From NCBI GenBank assembly GCA_026985565.1, contig JALSQG010000078.1, positions 1-43,727 on the forward strand: 43,727 bases of DNA, given 5' to 3'. How positions within the stretch are numbered: position 1 is the first letter of the stretch; the number at the start of each line of letters is the position of its first letter. Made by a program: the position numbers and the translations under genes. Shown piece by piece: positions 1 through 10,238 of this stretch. Source of the DNA: Deltaproteobacteria bacterium. GTDB lineage: Bacteria; Desulfobacterota; Dissulfuribacteria; Dissulfuribacterales; QOAL01. The notes beneath the pieces were generated by a model. That model did not search any database. It was not told the DNA's origin and saw nothing but the letters and a program-made list of their open reading frames with translations.

Positions 1-63
1 CGGCACTTCTCGGTGTCGGCAGCCCTCCAAGCTGTTCTGGACAAACAGGTAATAGGCGTCTGA
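1..63 (+). CDS. Possible 3' end of a truncated CDS (reads ...RHFSVSAALQAVLDKQVIGV*)
   Basis: Frame open from base 1 to TGA at 61-63; too short to identify. Confidence 0.3.
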   Translation, partial: RHFSVSAALQAVLDKQVIGV

Positions 64-150
64 AACTTGCCATTTCAATGATCTTATCATCAGGCCTTGA
101 AAGCCCATCATACCTGCAACATATGCCAAGGAGGCAGCCACTAACAAGAA

Positions 151-1212
151 TCAAAACAGACCTTCTCCTTCGAATATAACCGAAGGCTCATCTGGGCTGC
201 GCTCTTCCACACGTCCAATAAGAAATGGCTCTTCGTTCAGGGCCTTTAACTGGAGCATGATGTCCTGGGTCTGGGAGGCGGGCACAAAAAGTATTAGCCC
301 AATGCCGCAGTTGAATGTCCTTAGCATCTCTTCCTCTGGTACGTTTCCCTCCTTCATAATGAATTTGAATACAGGATGAACATACCAGCTTCCCTTTTTT
401 ATGATTGCCTTGCACTTTTTTGGCAAAACCCTTGGAATGTTGTCCTGAAAACCGCCGCCGGTTACGTGGACAATGCCGTGGATCTTAAAGCTCTTAAGTA
501 GATTAAGAATCGTCTTTACATAGATACGGGTTGGAGTAAGAAGGATCTCGCCAACACTTTTCCCAGAAAAGGCGTCAGGGGTGTCAGAGACGCCAAGCCT
601 GAGATCCTTGAAGAACAGCTTTCTTACCAAGGAATAGCCGTTACTGTGAAGACCTGAAGAGGCAACACCTATTATTTCATGTCCAACGCCTATGTCAGAA
701 CCATCAATTATCTCGTCTCTTTCAACCACCCCTACGGAAAAACCCGCAAGGTCATATTCGTTGTCAGGATACATACCAGGCATCTCGGCCGTTTCTCCTC
801 CGATCAGTGCACAGCCGGCAATCTTACACCCCTTGGCAATGCCTTTTATTACAGAGGTTGCAACATCCTCCTCAAGCCTTCCTGTTGCGAAATAGTCGAG
901 AAAAAAGAGCGGCGCAGCACCGGTCACGGCTATGTCATTTACACACATGGCGACAAGATCAATGCCAACCGTGTCATGAACTCCAGTCATGAATGCGATT
1001 TTGAGCTTTGTCCCAACCCCATCGGTTGACGATACGAGCACAGGATTTCTGTATTTTTCCTGATCAAGGGCAAAAAGGCCTGCAAAGCCACCAATTTCAG
1101 TAATAACTCCCTTGGTATGGGTGGAAGAAACAAGATCCTTTATGGAGTCAACTAGACGGTTTGCCTTGTCTATATCCACACCTGCCTCGGCATAGAGGGA
1201 TTTTTTATTCAC
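151..1212 (-). CDS. purM: Phosphoribosylformylglycinamidine cyclo-ligase (AIR synthetase)
   Basis: PurM motifs YAEAGVDIDKAN, STDGVGTKLKIA, GETAEMPGMY, HVTGGGFQDNIPRVLP. The 405-aa ORF is over-extended; likely GTG start at 1212 after GGAGAAGGAG. Confidence 0.95.
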   Translation of the reverse strand: MNKKSLYAEAGVDIDKANRLVDSIKDLVSSTHTKGVITEIGGFAGLFALDQEKYRNPVLVSSTDGVGTKLKIAFMTGVHDTVGIDLVAMCVNDIAVTGAAPLFFLDYFATGRLEEDVATSVIKGIAKGCKIAGCALIGGETAEMPGMYPDNEYDLAGFSVGVVERDEIIDGSDIGVGHEIIGVASSGLHSNGYSLVRKLFFKDLRLGVSDTPDAFSGKSVGEILLTPTRIYVKTILNLLKSFKIHGIVHVTGGGFQDNIPRVLPKKCKAIIKKGSWYVHPVFKFIMKEGNVPEEEMLRTFNCGIGLILFVPASQTQDIMLQLKALNEEPFLIGRVEERSPDEPSVIFEGEGLF

Positions 1213-1348
1213 AACTCCTTCTCCGTTCCTTGGTTCAAATAAGATTTTATTCCGTGTTGCATATATGATATTCTGCCTAAAAGGCAGCCGCAATGTCTGA
1301 ATTCTTTCACAAAGTGCGGTAATAAAGAAATTCCAAGAATTAGGCCAA

Positions 1349-1876
1349 ATGACCATAGATTTTACCAAAATACCAGTTGGACCAGATCATCCAATGGAAA
1401 AAAAGATCAAATGGGCCAAGCGCATATACAGTACATTTGGTTCCAGGCTACTTGAAGACGAAACAGTAAGGTCTATGCTCGAAAAGTACGAAAGGAGCAT
1501 AGATAACAACTGGAAGGTGATGGAACAGGCCGGCGTTGTTGAAGAATGCACCAGATGCGCTCTTGAAGACGGGGGGAGCTGTTGCGGAAGTGGCATAGAA
1601 AACAAGTTCGATGTGGTAAATCTTCTTATAAACCTGCTTATGAAGGTAAGCCTTCCCAAAGGGCCATGGGATCCGACGGGATGCTGGTTTCTTGGGGAAA
1701 GAGGCTGTCTAATCAAGGCGAGACACGTCATATGTGTAAACTTCATCTGTCGCCGACTCTATGACAGGCTTGATAAAGAGGCAATAAGAAGGGTCCAAAA
1801 TGCCATGCAGCAGGAGACAGAATATGGTTTCATGTTGGAAGAATACCTGAAGATCTGGCTTGCGAGAAATGGATGA
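1349..1876 (+). CDS. YkgJ-like cysteine-cluster (metal-chelating) protein
   Basis: Conserved Cys cluster CTRCALEDGGSCCGSG plus CWFLGERGCLIKARHVICVNFIC. Confidence 0.55.
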   Translation: MTIDFTKIPVGPDHPMEKKIKWAKRIYSTFGSRLLEDETVRSMLEKYERSIDNNWKVMEQAGVVEECTRCALEDGGSCCGSGIENKFDVVNLLINLLMKVSLPKGPWDPTGCWFLGERGCLIKARHVICVNFICRRLYDRLDKEAIRRVQNAMQQETEYGFMLEEYLKIWLARNG

Positions 1877-2411
1877 GAAAGAACGCAGATATCATGAAAA
1901 ATGGATGGCACAGGCCCTTGGTCTTGCCAAAAAGGCCCTTGCGGCCGGCCAGTTTCCTGTTGGATGTGTGCTTGTAAGCCGGGACGAGATCGTGGGTGTA
2001 GGAAGCAGGCTCAACAGCAACGGCGCCTTACAAAACGAGCTTGATCATGCAGAAATACTTGCCTTAAGAGACTGGGTAAGCCGTGGCAGACCTGGCCAGA
2101 AGGTCATTGCCTACTCCACACTTGAGCCCTGTCTCATGTGCGCTGGAGCGCTATTGATAAGCGGGATAAGGTCCATTGTCTTTGGCTATGAAGACGTTAT
2201 GGGTGGAGCATGCGGACTTGACAAATATGTGCCTTTTTCTGCCTCTAAGGGCAAGGCCGTTTGTGCCCCACTGTACCGGGACGCTCAAGTAAAAGTAATT
2301 CCAGGCATACTTAGAAATGAGAGCCTGGCCCTCTTTAAGGCCTATTTTAATAAGAATAACAACTACTTGAAAAATACACTCCTTGAAGAGTACACCTTGA
2401 AGGCCAAATAA
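1869..2411 (+). CDS. TadA-like cytidine/adenosine deaminase family protein
   Basis: HAE motif (DHAEILAL) and PCxxC (EPCLMCAGAL); ORF track starts at 1860 but the ATG at 1869 is preferred. Confidence 0.8.
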   Translation: MDEKERRYHEKWMAQALGLAKKALAAGQFPVGCVLVSRDEIVGVGSRLNSNGALQNELDHAEILALRDWVSRGRPGQKVIAYSTLEPCLMCAGALLISGIRSIVFGYEDVMGGACGLDKYVPFSASKGKAVCAPLYRDAQVKVIPGILRNESLALFKAYFNKNNNYLKNTLLEEYTLKAK

Positions 2412-2434
2412 ACCAAAAGAGAATTAGAACAGAT

Positions 2435-3463
2435 ATGATAAAAAGAAGAACCGTACAGTTTCAGCCAAACTCCAGAAACCTTTTCTTTCACATCCTTACT
2501 GCATGCAACCTCAAATGTGCCCACTGTTACATAAATCGTGAGCAGCATGGTACCAGGACCCTTGATGAATCAACCATAAAGAAGTGGCTCAAGCTCTTTT
2601 CAATCTCGGCTGGTTCCAAAACTATAAAAAGTGTGGAAGATACAAATGTTGTGTTTCTTGGGGGTGAGCCAACCTTGAATCCGGCGCTTCCAGAGGCCAT
2701 TAAAGAGGCAAGACGCCTCGGTTATGGCTCCGTCACAGTTGATACAAACGGATATCTGTTTCATGACATCCTGGATAAGGTCACCCCTGACGAGGTGGAC
2801 TATTTCAGCTTTAGCCTCGATGGCTCCTCCCCAAGTGTAAATGATCCAATAAGGGGAAAAGGCAGTTTCGATACCTGCACAGCCGGCATTAAAAAGGCTG
2901 TAGAGAAGGGATTTAGTGTAAGTGCCATCTTTACCGCAAGCTCAAGAAACATCAGTAATCTTCCCAAGATGCCTTCCCTTTTAAAGGGGCTTGGTGTGAG
3001 CAGGTTTTTTATCCAGGTCATCGGTATAAGAGGCAATCCAGCAAAAAGAGAAGGCAGCAGCCTCCAGCTTACAAAGGATGTCTGGGAATCAGTTGTACCA
3101 GAGACAGCAAGGAAGGCAGCAGCCCTTGGCCTTATTTGCCACTATCCAAAGGTGTTTCTTAAACAGGATGAACCTTTTGAATGCGCAGGCATTGTGGCGG
3201 AAAACTACTTTTTGTTTCCTAACGGCAGGGTCTATACCTGCCCCTTGTGTGAGGATTACCCGCTCCACGCCTTTGAGATTGTAGACGACAGACTCGTCAA
3301 AAGGCCACCTCTTACAGAGACAGAGCTTTTCTCCCTTAGCATTCCGGAAGGATGCGTCATGAATAAACTTTTTCATCCTGCAAACATCAAATATGACAAG
3401 GATGGAGTGCCTTCCTACAAAATAGCCTGCTGTATGTTGAAAGAAGAGGTATGTCTGAGCTGA
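2435..3463 (+). CDS. Radical SAM protein with Cys-rich C-terminal (SPASM-like) region
   Basis: CX3CX2C motif (CNLKCAHC), GGEPTLNP, C-terminal NGRVYTCPLCED. Confidence 0.85.
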   Translation: MIKRRTVQFQPNSRNLFFHILTACNLKCAHCYINREQHGTRTLDESTIKKWLKLFSISAGSKTIKSVEDTNVVFLGGEPTLNPALPEAIKEARRLGYGSVTVDTNGYLFHDILDKVTPDEVDYFSFSLDGSSPSVNDPIRGKGSFDTCTAGIKKAVEKGFSVSAIFTASSRNISNLPKMPSLLKGLGVSRFFIQVIGIRGNPAKREGSSLQLTKDVWESVVPETARKAAALGLICHYPKVFLKQDEPFECAGIVAENYFLFPNGRVYTCPLCEDYPLHAFEIVDDRLVKRPPLTETELFSLSIPEGCVMNKLFHPANIKYDKDGVPSYKIACCMLKEEVCLS

Positions 3464-3651
3464 CGTGTCAAACGGAGTTTTCGTTTTTCAGACGATATCA
3501 GCCTATTTATATAATCATTATTGCTTTTATTTTCACAATTAACACTTCCAAACAATTCTTATTAAAGACCAAATTATTGTCGATGAGCTATTAAAATAAC
3601 GTCACTATATATTTCAAGCTTTCTTTTTTATGCGAAGTTAAAAAGCAATTC

Positions 3652-6549
3652 ATGAAAAGTCCAAAGTTCAAACACAATATCCAAGTATTTCTACCCCTTA
3701 GCTTTTTAGCGATGATGGTGATGGTTGTGGTGGTAGTTATTTACTCGGCTCAACATTTTATCAAACCCATGCTTCTGAAAGAGAAGCAATCAACCATGAT
3801 TGATGCGGGTAGGGGAGTGGTGTACAAGATCAACAGCATGTTAGGACAGGCAGAAAATGCAGCCTCCCTCATGAGCTATACTGCAATGAGTCTTGTCCCG
3901 AATCAGGCCGCCATCAAAAAGACAATTCCTGGAGTGTTCGATATAGATTCCCTGGCAGGTCTTTCTGCAGGCGGGGGAATATGGCCAGAACCTTTTCTTT
4001 TGGATCCGAAAAAGGAAAAAGCGAGTCTCTTTTGGGGACGCAATCGCAAGAGCGAGCTGATTTTTTATAATGATTATAATGTCTCTGGTTACCATCATGA
4101 AGAATGGTACGTCCCGGTGAGATTTGTGAAAAAAGGAAGGGCCTACTGGTCCCGTTCTTACATCGATCCTTATTCCCACGAACCAATGATCACCTGTGCC
4201 ATACCAATGACGAAAAAGGGACGGTTCAGAGGTGTTGCCACTGTAGATCTTAAACTTGCTGGGCTAAAGAGGCTTTTTTCTCGTGTCTCCAAAGAAATAA
4301 GAGGTTACATATTTGCAGTAGATAGGAATAACAGATTTATAGTATTTCCCAGGGAAGGGCTTGTGCAACTTAAGGGAAAAGACCATAGAAAAGGCCAAAT
4401 CCAGAAATTCATTACTAGCAAGGAATTCGCTAAAAGGCAGCCCGAATTTGCTCCTATCGCAGAAAAGCTCGAGAAAATAAACCAAAACATAATCAGTATT
4501 GCACAAAAACATGGCTCAGTCCACAGTATTTCCAAGAAAATTTATGAGAATGCCCAGGATATCTCCAAGCAGGAGGCTCTGCTTATTGCCGCAATATTAA
4601 CAGACCCGTTAAATCAGACGATTTCTCACAACCACAGAATTGAAAGTTTCAAAGTGCAAAAGGACGTGCTTTTTCATAAACCATCCACCATCTCCATATT
4701 TCTTTTGCCAGAGACTTACTGGAAGTTAGTGGTCACAGTTCCTGATGAGATAATGATGACCCCAGTAAATTATGTAACAAACAAACTTATGTTATTCCTT
4801 GCGATATTGATAGTTTTGGTACTGTTCCTGGCAGGAACATCTTTGTACCACCATATATTATTGCCACTTAAACGCATTACAACACAGTTAAAGCATATTG
4901 AAAAAAACTCAGAAGACCTGTCTGTGGAATTAGATATACCCTCAAATAACGAGCTTGGAGAATTGGCATACTACTTTAACTTGAGAACGAAGGCCTTAAG
5001 AAACAGCGAGGAAAAATATAGGACTATCTTCAATGGCGCAAGCGAAGGAATAAGTATGAGCACCATTGATGGGGATTTCATTACGGTAAATCCTCGTTTT
5101 GCCCGAATTTTTGGCTATGATAGCTCAGAAGAATTGGTAAGCAATGTCAAGACACATGATTTATATGTCAATCTAGCTGACAGAGAAAATATTCTTTGGC
5201 GCATAAAACATGGAAAAGGGCCAGTTCATACAGAAGTTTGGTTTAAAAAAAAGGATGGATCACCAATTCTAATATCCTTGAATATTGCTCCCGTTACCGA
5301 TAAGAAGGGAGAGATAAAGTACCTTATTGCAATGATCCAGGATATAACTCGAACCAAGCAGCTAGAAGATGAACTGCGACATGCCCAAAAGATGGAGGCA
5401 ATAGGTACCCTTGCCGGAGGTATTGCTCATGACTTCAATAATATTCTGGCTGTAATTTCAGGCTACACAGAGCTGGCCATAATGAAGGCTAAGGGCGTTC
5501 CAGAGGTTGAGAAGTTTCTAAAACAAATTGAGCTTGCATCGATAAGGGCCAAGGAGCTAGTAAGTCAGATCCTTGTTTTTAGTCGATATTCTGATGTAAA
5601 AAGACAAGTTCTAAATGTGTCTGATACGGTACAGGAGGCATTGAAACTTCTCCGTTCCACATTGCCGGCAAACATTCGCATTGATGCAGCGCTGAAAAAC
5701 ACGGGGGCAGTTTTAGCTGATCCATCAGAGCTCCACCAAATAGTGATGAATCTCTGTACGAATGCCTATCACGCTATGCGTCCAAAGGGTGGCATTCTTA
5801 GGATCAGACTCAGCCAACAGATTGTCTCGCATGACTATGGTGTAAAATTCAATGTGGAACCTGGAGAATTTGTGGTGCTCGAGGTGGAAGATACCGGTCA
5901 TGGAATGGATAAGGATACGTTGGCCAAGATATTTGAGCCATATTTTACCACCAAAGGACAGAATGAGGGAACCGGGCTTGGCCTTGCCGTGGTGCATGGA
6001 ATTGTCAAAAAGCTTGGTGGATTTATAGAGGTCAAAAGCATACCCTCAAACGGTTCCTGCTTTAAGGTTTATTTACCGGTAGCTGAGGACAGGGGAAGCG
6101 GGCCGCAAGACCATAAAAAGTCTGAGAGCGGCAATCCTTCATTTTATAGTGGTTACAAGGTAATGTTTGTAGATGATGAAGAGATGATATGTTCAATATT
6201 CAAGATACTACTGGAAGATGTAGGATGTGATGTAAAAATCTTTACAGATCCAGTTAAGGCCTTAAAGCTCTTCGCAAAGAATCCGTTGGCTTGGGATCTG
6301 CTGATTACAGATATGACTATGCCGGGCATGAGTGGTACAGATTTTATAAAAAAGGCTCGAAGGCTTAACAAGAAACTTCCAGTTGTCTTGTGTAGCGGTT
6401 ACAGTGAAGTTCTTTCAGACGAGCTTATAGAAAGCCTTCATATTGATGCCTTTCTTCCAAAGCCAGTGCAAAGCACCGAGTTGCTCAAGACCCTTTCAAA
6501 GATCTTTGCCCACAGCAAAAGAATATCAACAGACGTAGATGAATCTTGA
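3652..6549 (+). CDS. Hybrid sensor histidine kinase: Cache, HAMP, PAS, HisKA, HATPase, REC
   Basis: Two TM helices flanking a Cache-like region; PAS; H-box GGIAHDFNNILAVISGY; G boxes; C-terminal receiver with LLITDMTMPGMSG. Confidence 0.93.
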   Translation: MKSPKFKHNIQVFLPLSFLAMMVMVVVVVIYSAQHFIKPMLLKEKQSTMIDAGRGVVYKINSMLGQAENAASLMSYTAMSLVPNQAAIKKTIPGVFDIDSLAGLSAGGGIWPEPFLLDPKKEKASLFWGRNRKSELIFYNDYNVSGYHHEEWYVPVRFVKKGRAYWSRSYIDPYSHEPMITCAIPMTKKGRFRGVATVDLKLAGLKRLFSRVSKEIRGYIFAVDRNNRFIVFPREGLVQLKGKDHRKGQIQKFITSKEFAKRQPEFAPIAEKLEKINQNIISIAQKHGSVHSISKKIYENAQDISKQEALLIAAILTDPLNQTISHNHRIESFKVQKDVLFHKPSTISIFLLPETYWKLVVTVPDEIMMTPVNYVTNKLMLFLAILIVLVLFLAGTSLYHHILLPLKRITTQLKHIEKNSEDLSVELDIPSNNELGELAYYFNLRTKALRNSEEKYRTIFNGASEGISMSTIDGDFITVNPRFARIFGYDSSEELVSNVKTHDLYVNLADRENILWRIKHGKGPVHTEVWFKKKDGSPILISLNIAPVTDKKGEIKYLIAMIQDITRTKQLEDELRHAQKMEAIGTLAGGIAHDFNNILAVISGYTELAIMKAKGVPEVEKFLKQIELASIRAKELVSQILVFSRYSDVKRQVLNVSDTVQEALKLLRSTLPANIRIDAALKNTGAVLADPSELHQIVMNLCTNAYHAMRPKGGILRIRLSQQIVSHDYGVKFNVEPGEFVVLEVEDTGHGMDKDTLAKIFEPYFTTKGQNEGTGLGLAVVHGIVKKLGGFIEVKSIPSNGSCFKVYLPVAEDRGSGPQDHKKSESGNPSFYSGYKVMFVDDEEMICSIFKILLEDVGCDVKIFTDPVKALKLFAKNPLAWDLLITDMTMPGMSGTDFIKKARRLNKKLPVVLCSGYSEVLSDELIESLHIDAFLPKPVQSTELLKTLSKIFAHSKRISTDVDES

Positions 6550-7180
6550 ACGTGTGCTCGAAATCGTTGAGAAACAGGTGAAAGGGAGCAGTGCACCCGT
6601 TTTCACCTTCGAGCAGGTGCAGACAAGGGATCCTTTCAAGGTATTGGTTGCAACCATTTTATCTTCACGCACAAAGGATGAAGTTACAACAGTTGTGGCA
6701 AAACGTCTTTTTGAAAGGGTAAAGAGCCCGTCAGATCTTAAAAGATTTTCCACTGAAGAGTTGGAGAACCTGATCTATCCAGTTGGATTTTATAGAAACA
6801 AGGCCAAATTTCTTTCAGGGCTTCCGAAAGCACTTGAAAGGTTTTCTGCGCGGGTGCCATCTACCCTTGAGGAGCTCCTTACAATTCCTGGTGTTGGCAG
6901 AAAGACTGCAAATCTTGTCCTTGCAAGGGCCTTTGGAAAACCTGCCATTTGTGTGGATACCCATGTGCATAGATTGGTAAACATGTGGGGATTTGTGCGT
7001 ACCAAAAGGCCTGAAGATACAGAAAGGGCCCTAAGGAAGCTTCTTCCCAAGAAAAAGTGGTCGGCGGTCAATCCCTTGCTTGTTTCCTTTGGTCAGAGCA
7101 TATGCAGGCCTTCGTTTCATAACTGCCGTATCTGCTGCCTGAAGGATTGGTGCCCTAAGGCCAAAAGGGAAGAAAAGTGA
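6539..7180 (+). CDS. nth: Endonuclease III
   Basis: HhH TIPGVGRKTANLVLARAF, VDTHVHRL, and [4Fe-4S] motif C-X6-C-X2-C-X5-C at the C-terminus. Confidence 0.95.
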   Translation: MNLERVLEIVEKQVKGSSAPVFTFEQVQTRDPFKVLVATILSSRTKDEVTTVVAKRLFERVKSPSDLKRFSTEELENLIYPVGFYRNKAKFLSGLPKALERFSARVPSTLEELLTIPGVGRKTANLVLARAFGKPAICVDTHVHRLVNMWGFVRTKRPEDTERALRKLLPKKKWSAVNPLLVSFGQSICRPSFHNCRICCLKDWCPKAKREEK

Positions 7181-7320
7181 GTTGTTAAGCATCAGATTTT
7201 TTCACATCCATTTGAAATGGACATAGATCATGGGCCATGCACCAAAAGAAAATGGTTCCAAGCCGTTTTGAAACGGTTGTCTATCAGGAAGGACAGGTCT
7301 TACTTTTCTTCACCTTGTGC

Positions 7321-7728
7321 CTAATTCTTTGATACGTCCTTATCAGTCTGTTTGGTCCTTTCAAGAGTCGATTCTGTTTCATCAACAGCTACAGGCCTGT
7401 GGGACTTTTTGATTATGGGTCTTTCATATCTTGTGCCAAACTCTCCAAGGGGCCTTTTAAAGGTGAACCAGGCAGGGTAGTCTATCATCTGTCTTTTGGC
7501 TGAACCTACGCTTCCAGAGGGAATGGTAAATGGAAGGGTTACAATGAAAAATGCAGATCCAATGACAGTGGAGGCAAGCCCAAGGGGGCGGGCAAGAACT
7601 CCATCTGCCATCATTGCTACTGGTTCATGGCCGACCCTGTATCTGACAGGGGCCGAAAAGACCGGATTTGCCAAAAAACAAAGACCGATGAACAGACAAA
7701 GAATCAGGGCAAATATGCGCTTTTTCAT
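7321..7728 (-). CDS. Small exported hypothetical protein (135 aa)
   Basis: Signal peptide MKKRIFALILCLFIGLCFLANPVFSA; SD AAGGAG upstream of the ATG. Confidence 0.7.
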   Translation of the reverse strand: MKKRIFALILCLFIGLCFLANPVFSAPVRYRVGHEPVAMMADGVLARPLGLASTVIGSAFFIVTLPFTIPSGSVGSAKRQMIDYPAWFTFKRPLGEFGTRYERPIIKKSHRPVAVDETESTLERTKQTDKDVSKN

Positions 7729-7752
7729 ATCAGACTCCTTTCACACATATAG

Positions 7753-8856
7753 ATGAATATTACTACAGTAGATTCAATAATACAAAAGGCCATAAAAGAG
7801 CGACTCTTTCCAGGTGCTGCCCTCGGTATTTATTCACAGGATCTTGGCATACTTTGCAAATACTACGGACGTCACACCTTTGTCCCCTGGAGTCGAAAGA
7901 TAGATCAGGACTCTGTCTTTGACCTTGCCTCTGTTACCAAACCCCTCTGCACAGCCCTCGCCGTGGCAACCATGATGTCGGAAGATAAACTACAGCTTAA
8001 CCAGCCGGTTACGGATTTTTTCCCGGATGCACCATTAGACAAATGGAACATAACCCTGCGTCATCTCCTTTGCCACAGCTCCGGCCTTTCGGCCTGGATG
8101 CCCATTTATAAGTCTCTTTCAAAAAGAGGGAAAAACCATTTGACAAATGCCAAGACAAGGGCCTGCGAAATAATACTATCAACGCCCCTTGCCTATGAAA
8201 CAGGAAGCAAGAGCATCTATAGCGATCTTGGTTTCATTTTGCTTGGAAGAATCGTTGAAATTTCATCTGGACTGCCCCTTTGGCACCTTGTCAAGAAAAG
8301 GATCTACGAACCCCTTGGCCTTACGTCCTTTACATCCCCTTTGCCAAAGGGCGATTCTTTCTCAGAAATTATGGTGCCTACGGGCTATTGCCCCATAAGA
8401 AAGCGCATCTGCTGGGGTGAGGCAAACGATATAAATGTTTGGTCCATAGGGGGCATATCCGGCCACGCTGGCCTTTTTTCAAATCTTGAGGATACCTTAA
8501 GGCTCACCATCGCCATAATGAACGCCTATAACGACAAGGGCAAAGGGATTGCCTCCATAAGAGGCAGGCTCATTTGTAAATTTCTCGACTACAGATCCCC
8601 GAACCCCGACATTCAGTGGGCCCTTGGATTTGACCGACCAAGCCTTCAGGGCTCTTCAAGCGGTGATCTTTTTTCCCAAAATAGTGTTGGGCACCTTGGT
8701 TATACAGGCACGTCCTTTTGGATTGATCTTCAGGAAGGGATATCTGTTGTATTCCTTTCTGCCAGGACATTTCCGAGGGACATTCCCTCAGACAAAAAAA
8801 GAATGAAAAAATTTAGAAGGTCCCTCCACAATGAGATCAGGAAGGTCCTGGGCTGA
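7753..8856 (+). CDS. Beta-lactamase-family serine hydrolase (class C / esterase-like)
   Basis: SxxK (ASVTKP), YSDLGF, HLLCHSSGL, GHLGYTGTSFWID. Confidence 0.9.
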   Translation: MNITTVDSIIQKAIKERLFPGAALGIYSQDLGILCKYYGRHTFVPWSRKIDQDSVFDLASVTKPLCTALAVATMMSEDKLQLNQPVTDFFPDAPLDKWNITLRHLLCHSSGLSAWMPIYKSLSKRGKNHLTNAKTRACEIILSTPLAYETGSKSIYSDLGFILLGRIVEISSGLPLWHLVKKRIYEPLGLTSFTSPLPKGDSFSEIMVPTGYCPIRKRICWGEANDINVWSIGGISGHAGLFSNLEDTLRLTIAIMNAYNDKGKGIASIRGRLICKFLDYRSPNPDIQWALGFDRPSLQGSSSGDLFSQNSVGHLGYTGTSFWIDLQEGISVVFLSARTFPRDIPSDKKRMKKFRRSLHNEIRKVLG

Positions 8857-8882
8857 TCATGACCCCAAAAAACGAGGTAATT

Positions 8883-10088
8883 TTATAGGCCAATCAGATT
8901 ATAGATCCTGACCGGCCTTTTGGTGGCCATCCTTACTGCCTTTGCCTTGTTGAAAAAATATCTGCCTATTGGTTCATCAAAAGGTACAAGGTATATCGTC
9001 CCCTTTGGAAAGGGTGTTTCTTCTTGGAGAAGCTCAAAGAGCTCTGTCCAATGGGAATGAGGAAGGCCTTGGTTTACTAAAATATTTAGGCTTATTTCAA
9101 CTTGCGGAAATCTTTGGTTAATCAGGTTTATAAAATGCCATGCGGCCATGACCCTATCTTTTGAAACAGGCTTTTTCAAAAGGGCGACAGTGGTTTCATC
9201 AACAGATTCGATACCCACATTTATGAAATAGTTAAGGCCACTTTCTTCAAGATGGCTGAAAAATGAAATATCCTTCTTTAATAAGGAATCTGCACTTGCA
9301 AAGAGGAAAACATTCTTTATCCAGGGCATTTTTTCTCTGACAAGCGCTATTGCGTAGAAAATCAACTCATCAGACACTCCAAGGGCATCCTGATTCCCGA
9401 AAAACACGCCTTTAAACATGGTTTTTTCATCCCTTAGGGTGTGAAGAAGCCTGTCTGTCTGTGACTCTATCTCCATTTTGGTGCGCGGGCTATGATCCGT
9501 GCCATCCTTGAAACGGCAAAAACCGCAGTTGTAGAGACAGCCTGTGGCAAGGATTACAGGAAACACGTCATAGTCACAAAGCATGCAATCTGGTGGAAGC
9601 ACGTTCACCTTTGCCCTTAAAAGCGATGGAAATTTGACAATAAAGAAACGATTCCAGAATCTAAGCCCGCCTATGACCTTGCCCCACAAAGGGTCTTTTT
9701 CCTCAGCTCCTGCATTAGCACCTGCCAAAGCCTCCATCTTGGAAAGGGCCATTTTTGCCGCAACCCTTTCATTGACATTATTGGCACTTACATCACGTTG
9801 TGGCCCAAGCTCAATCGGTACATAGAATTGGTGAAAGAGGCTTGCGAGATCTCCGTACCCCAGACTCGAATAATAAAGAGGCCTGCCAGAAAGGGAAATC
9901 TTTAACCATTCGGCAGGATTTGGCCAACACTTCTTGGCCTGGAGGAAAATGGGTCTCCAGGCCAAGGAAAAATGGATGGTCAAATCCTCTGTCTCCACAT
10001 GGTGATACCTGGCAGGGCGAGCAGGAAAGCTGAAATTGCCGCACTCTTTCTGACCTTGTCTGTTGGTCCTTATTAGTACTTCTTGCAT
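8883..10088 (-). CDS. Radical SAM protein
   Basis: CX3CX2C (CLYNCGFC), INVGIESVDETT. Confidence 0.85.
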   Translation of the reverse strand: MQEVLIRTNRQGQKECGNFSFPARPARYHHVETEDLTIHFSLAWRPIFLQAKKCWPNPAEWLKISLSGRPLYYSSLGYGDLASLFHQFYVPIELGPQRDVSANNVNERVAAKMALSKMEALAGANAGAEEKDPLWGKVIGGLRFWNRFFIVKFPSLLRAKVNVLPPDCMLCDYDVFPVILATGCLYNCGFCRFKDGTDHSPRTKMEIESQTDRLLHTLRDEKTMFKGVFFGNQDALGVSDELIFYAIALVREKMPWIKNVFLFASADSLLKKDISFFSHLEESGLNYFINVGIESVDETTVALLKKPVSKDRVMAAWHFINLINQRFPQVEISLNILVNQGLPHSHWTELFELLQEETPFPKGTIYLVPFDEPIGRYFFNKAKAVRMATKRPVRIYNLIGL

Positions 10089-10238
10089 TTTCAGGATCTA
10101 TTATATCTTGCCGATAAAAACTAAGAGAAAAAATGTGCAAAAATCTGCTGTAGCAATTATTTTCTTTAAATTGGACAGGATCTTATAACACTAACCGACT
10201 CTTTTGTCCGGGTTATCTAAGCTGTAGAAGACTTTTAA

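Noticed and set aside
1213-1368. N-terminal extension of the purM ORF
   Set aside because: PurM homology begins at the GTG near 1212 with a good SD; the extension overlaps the divergent gene's start.
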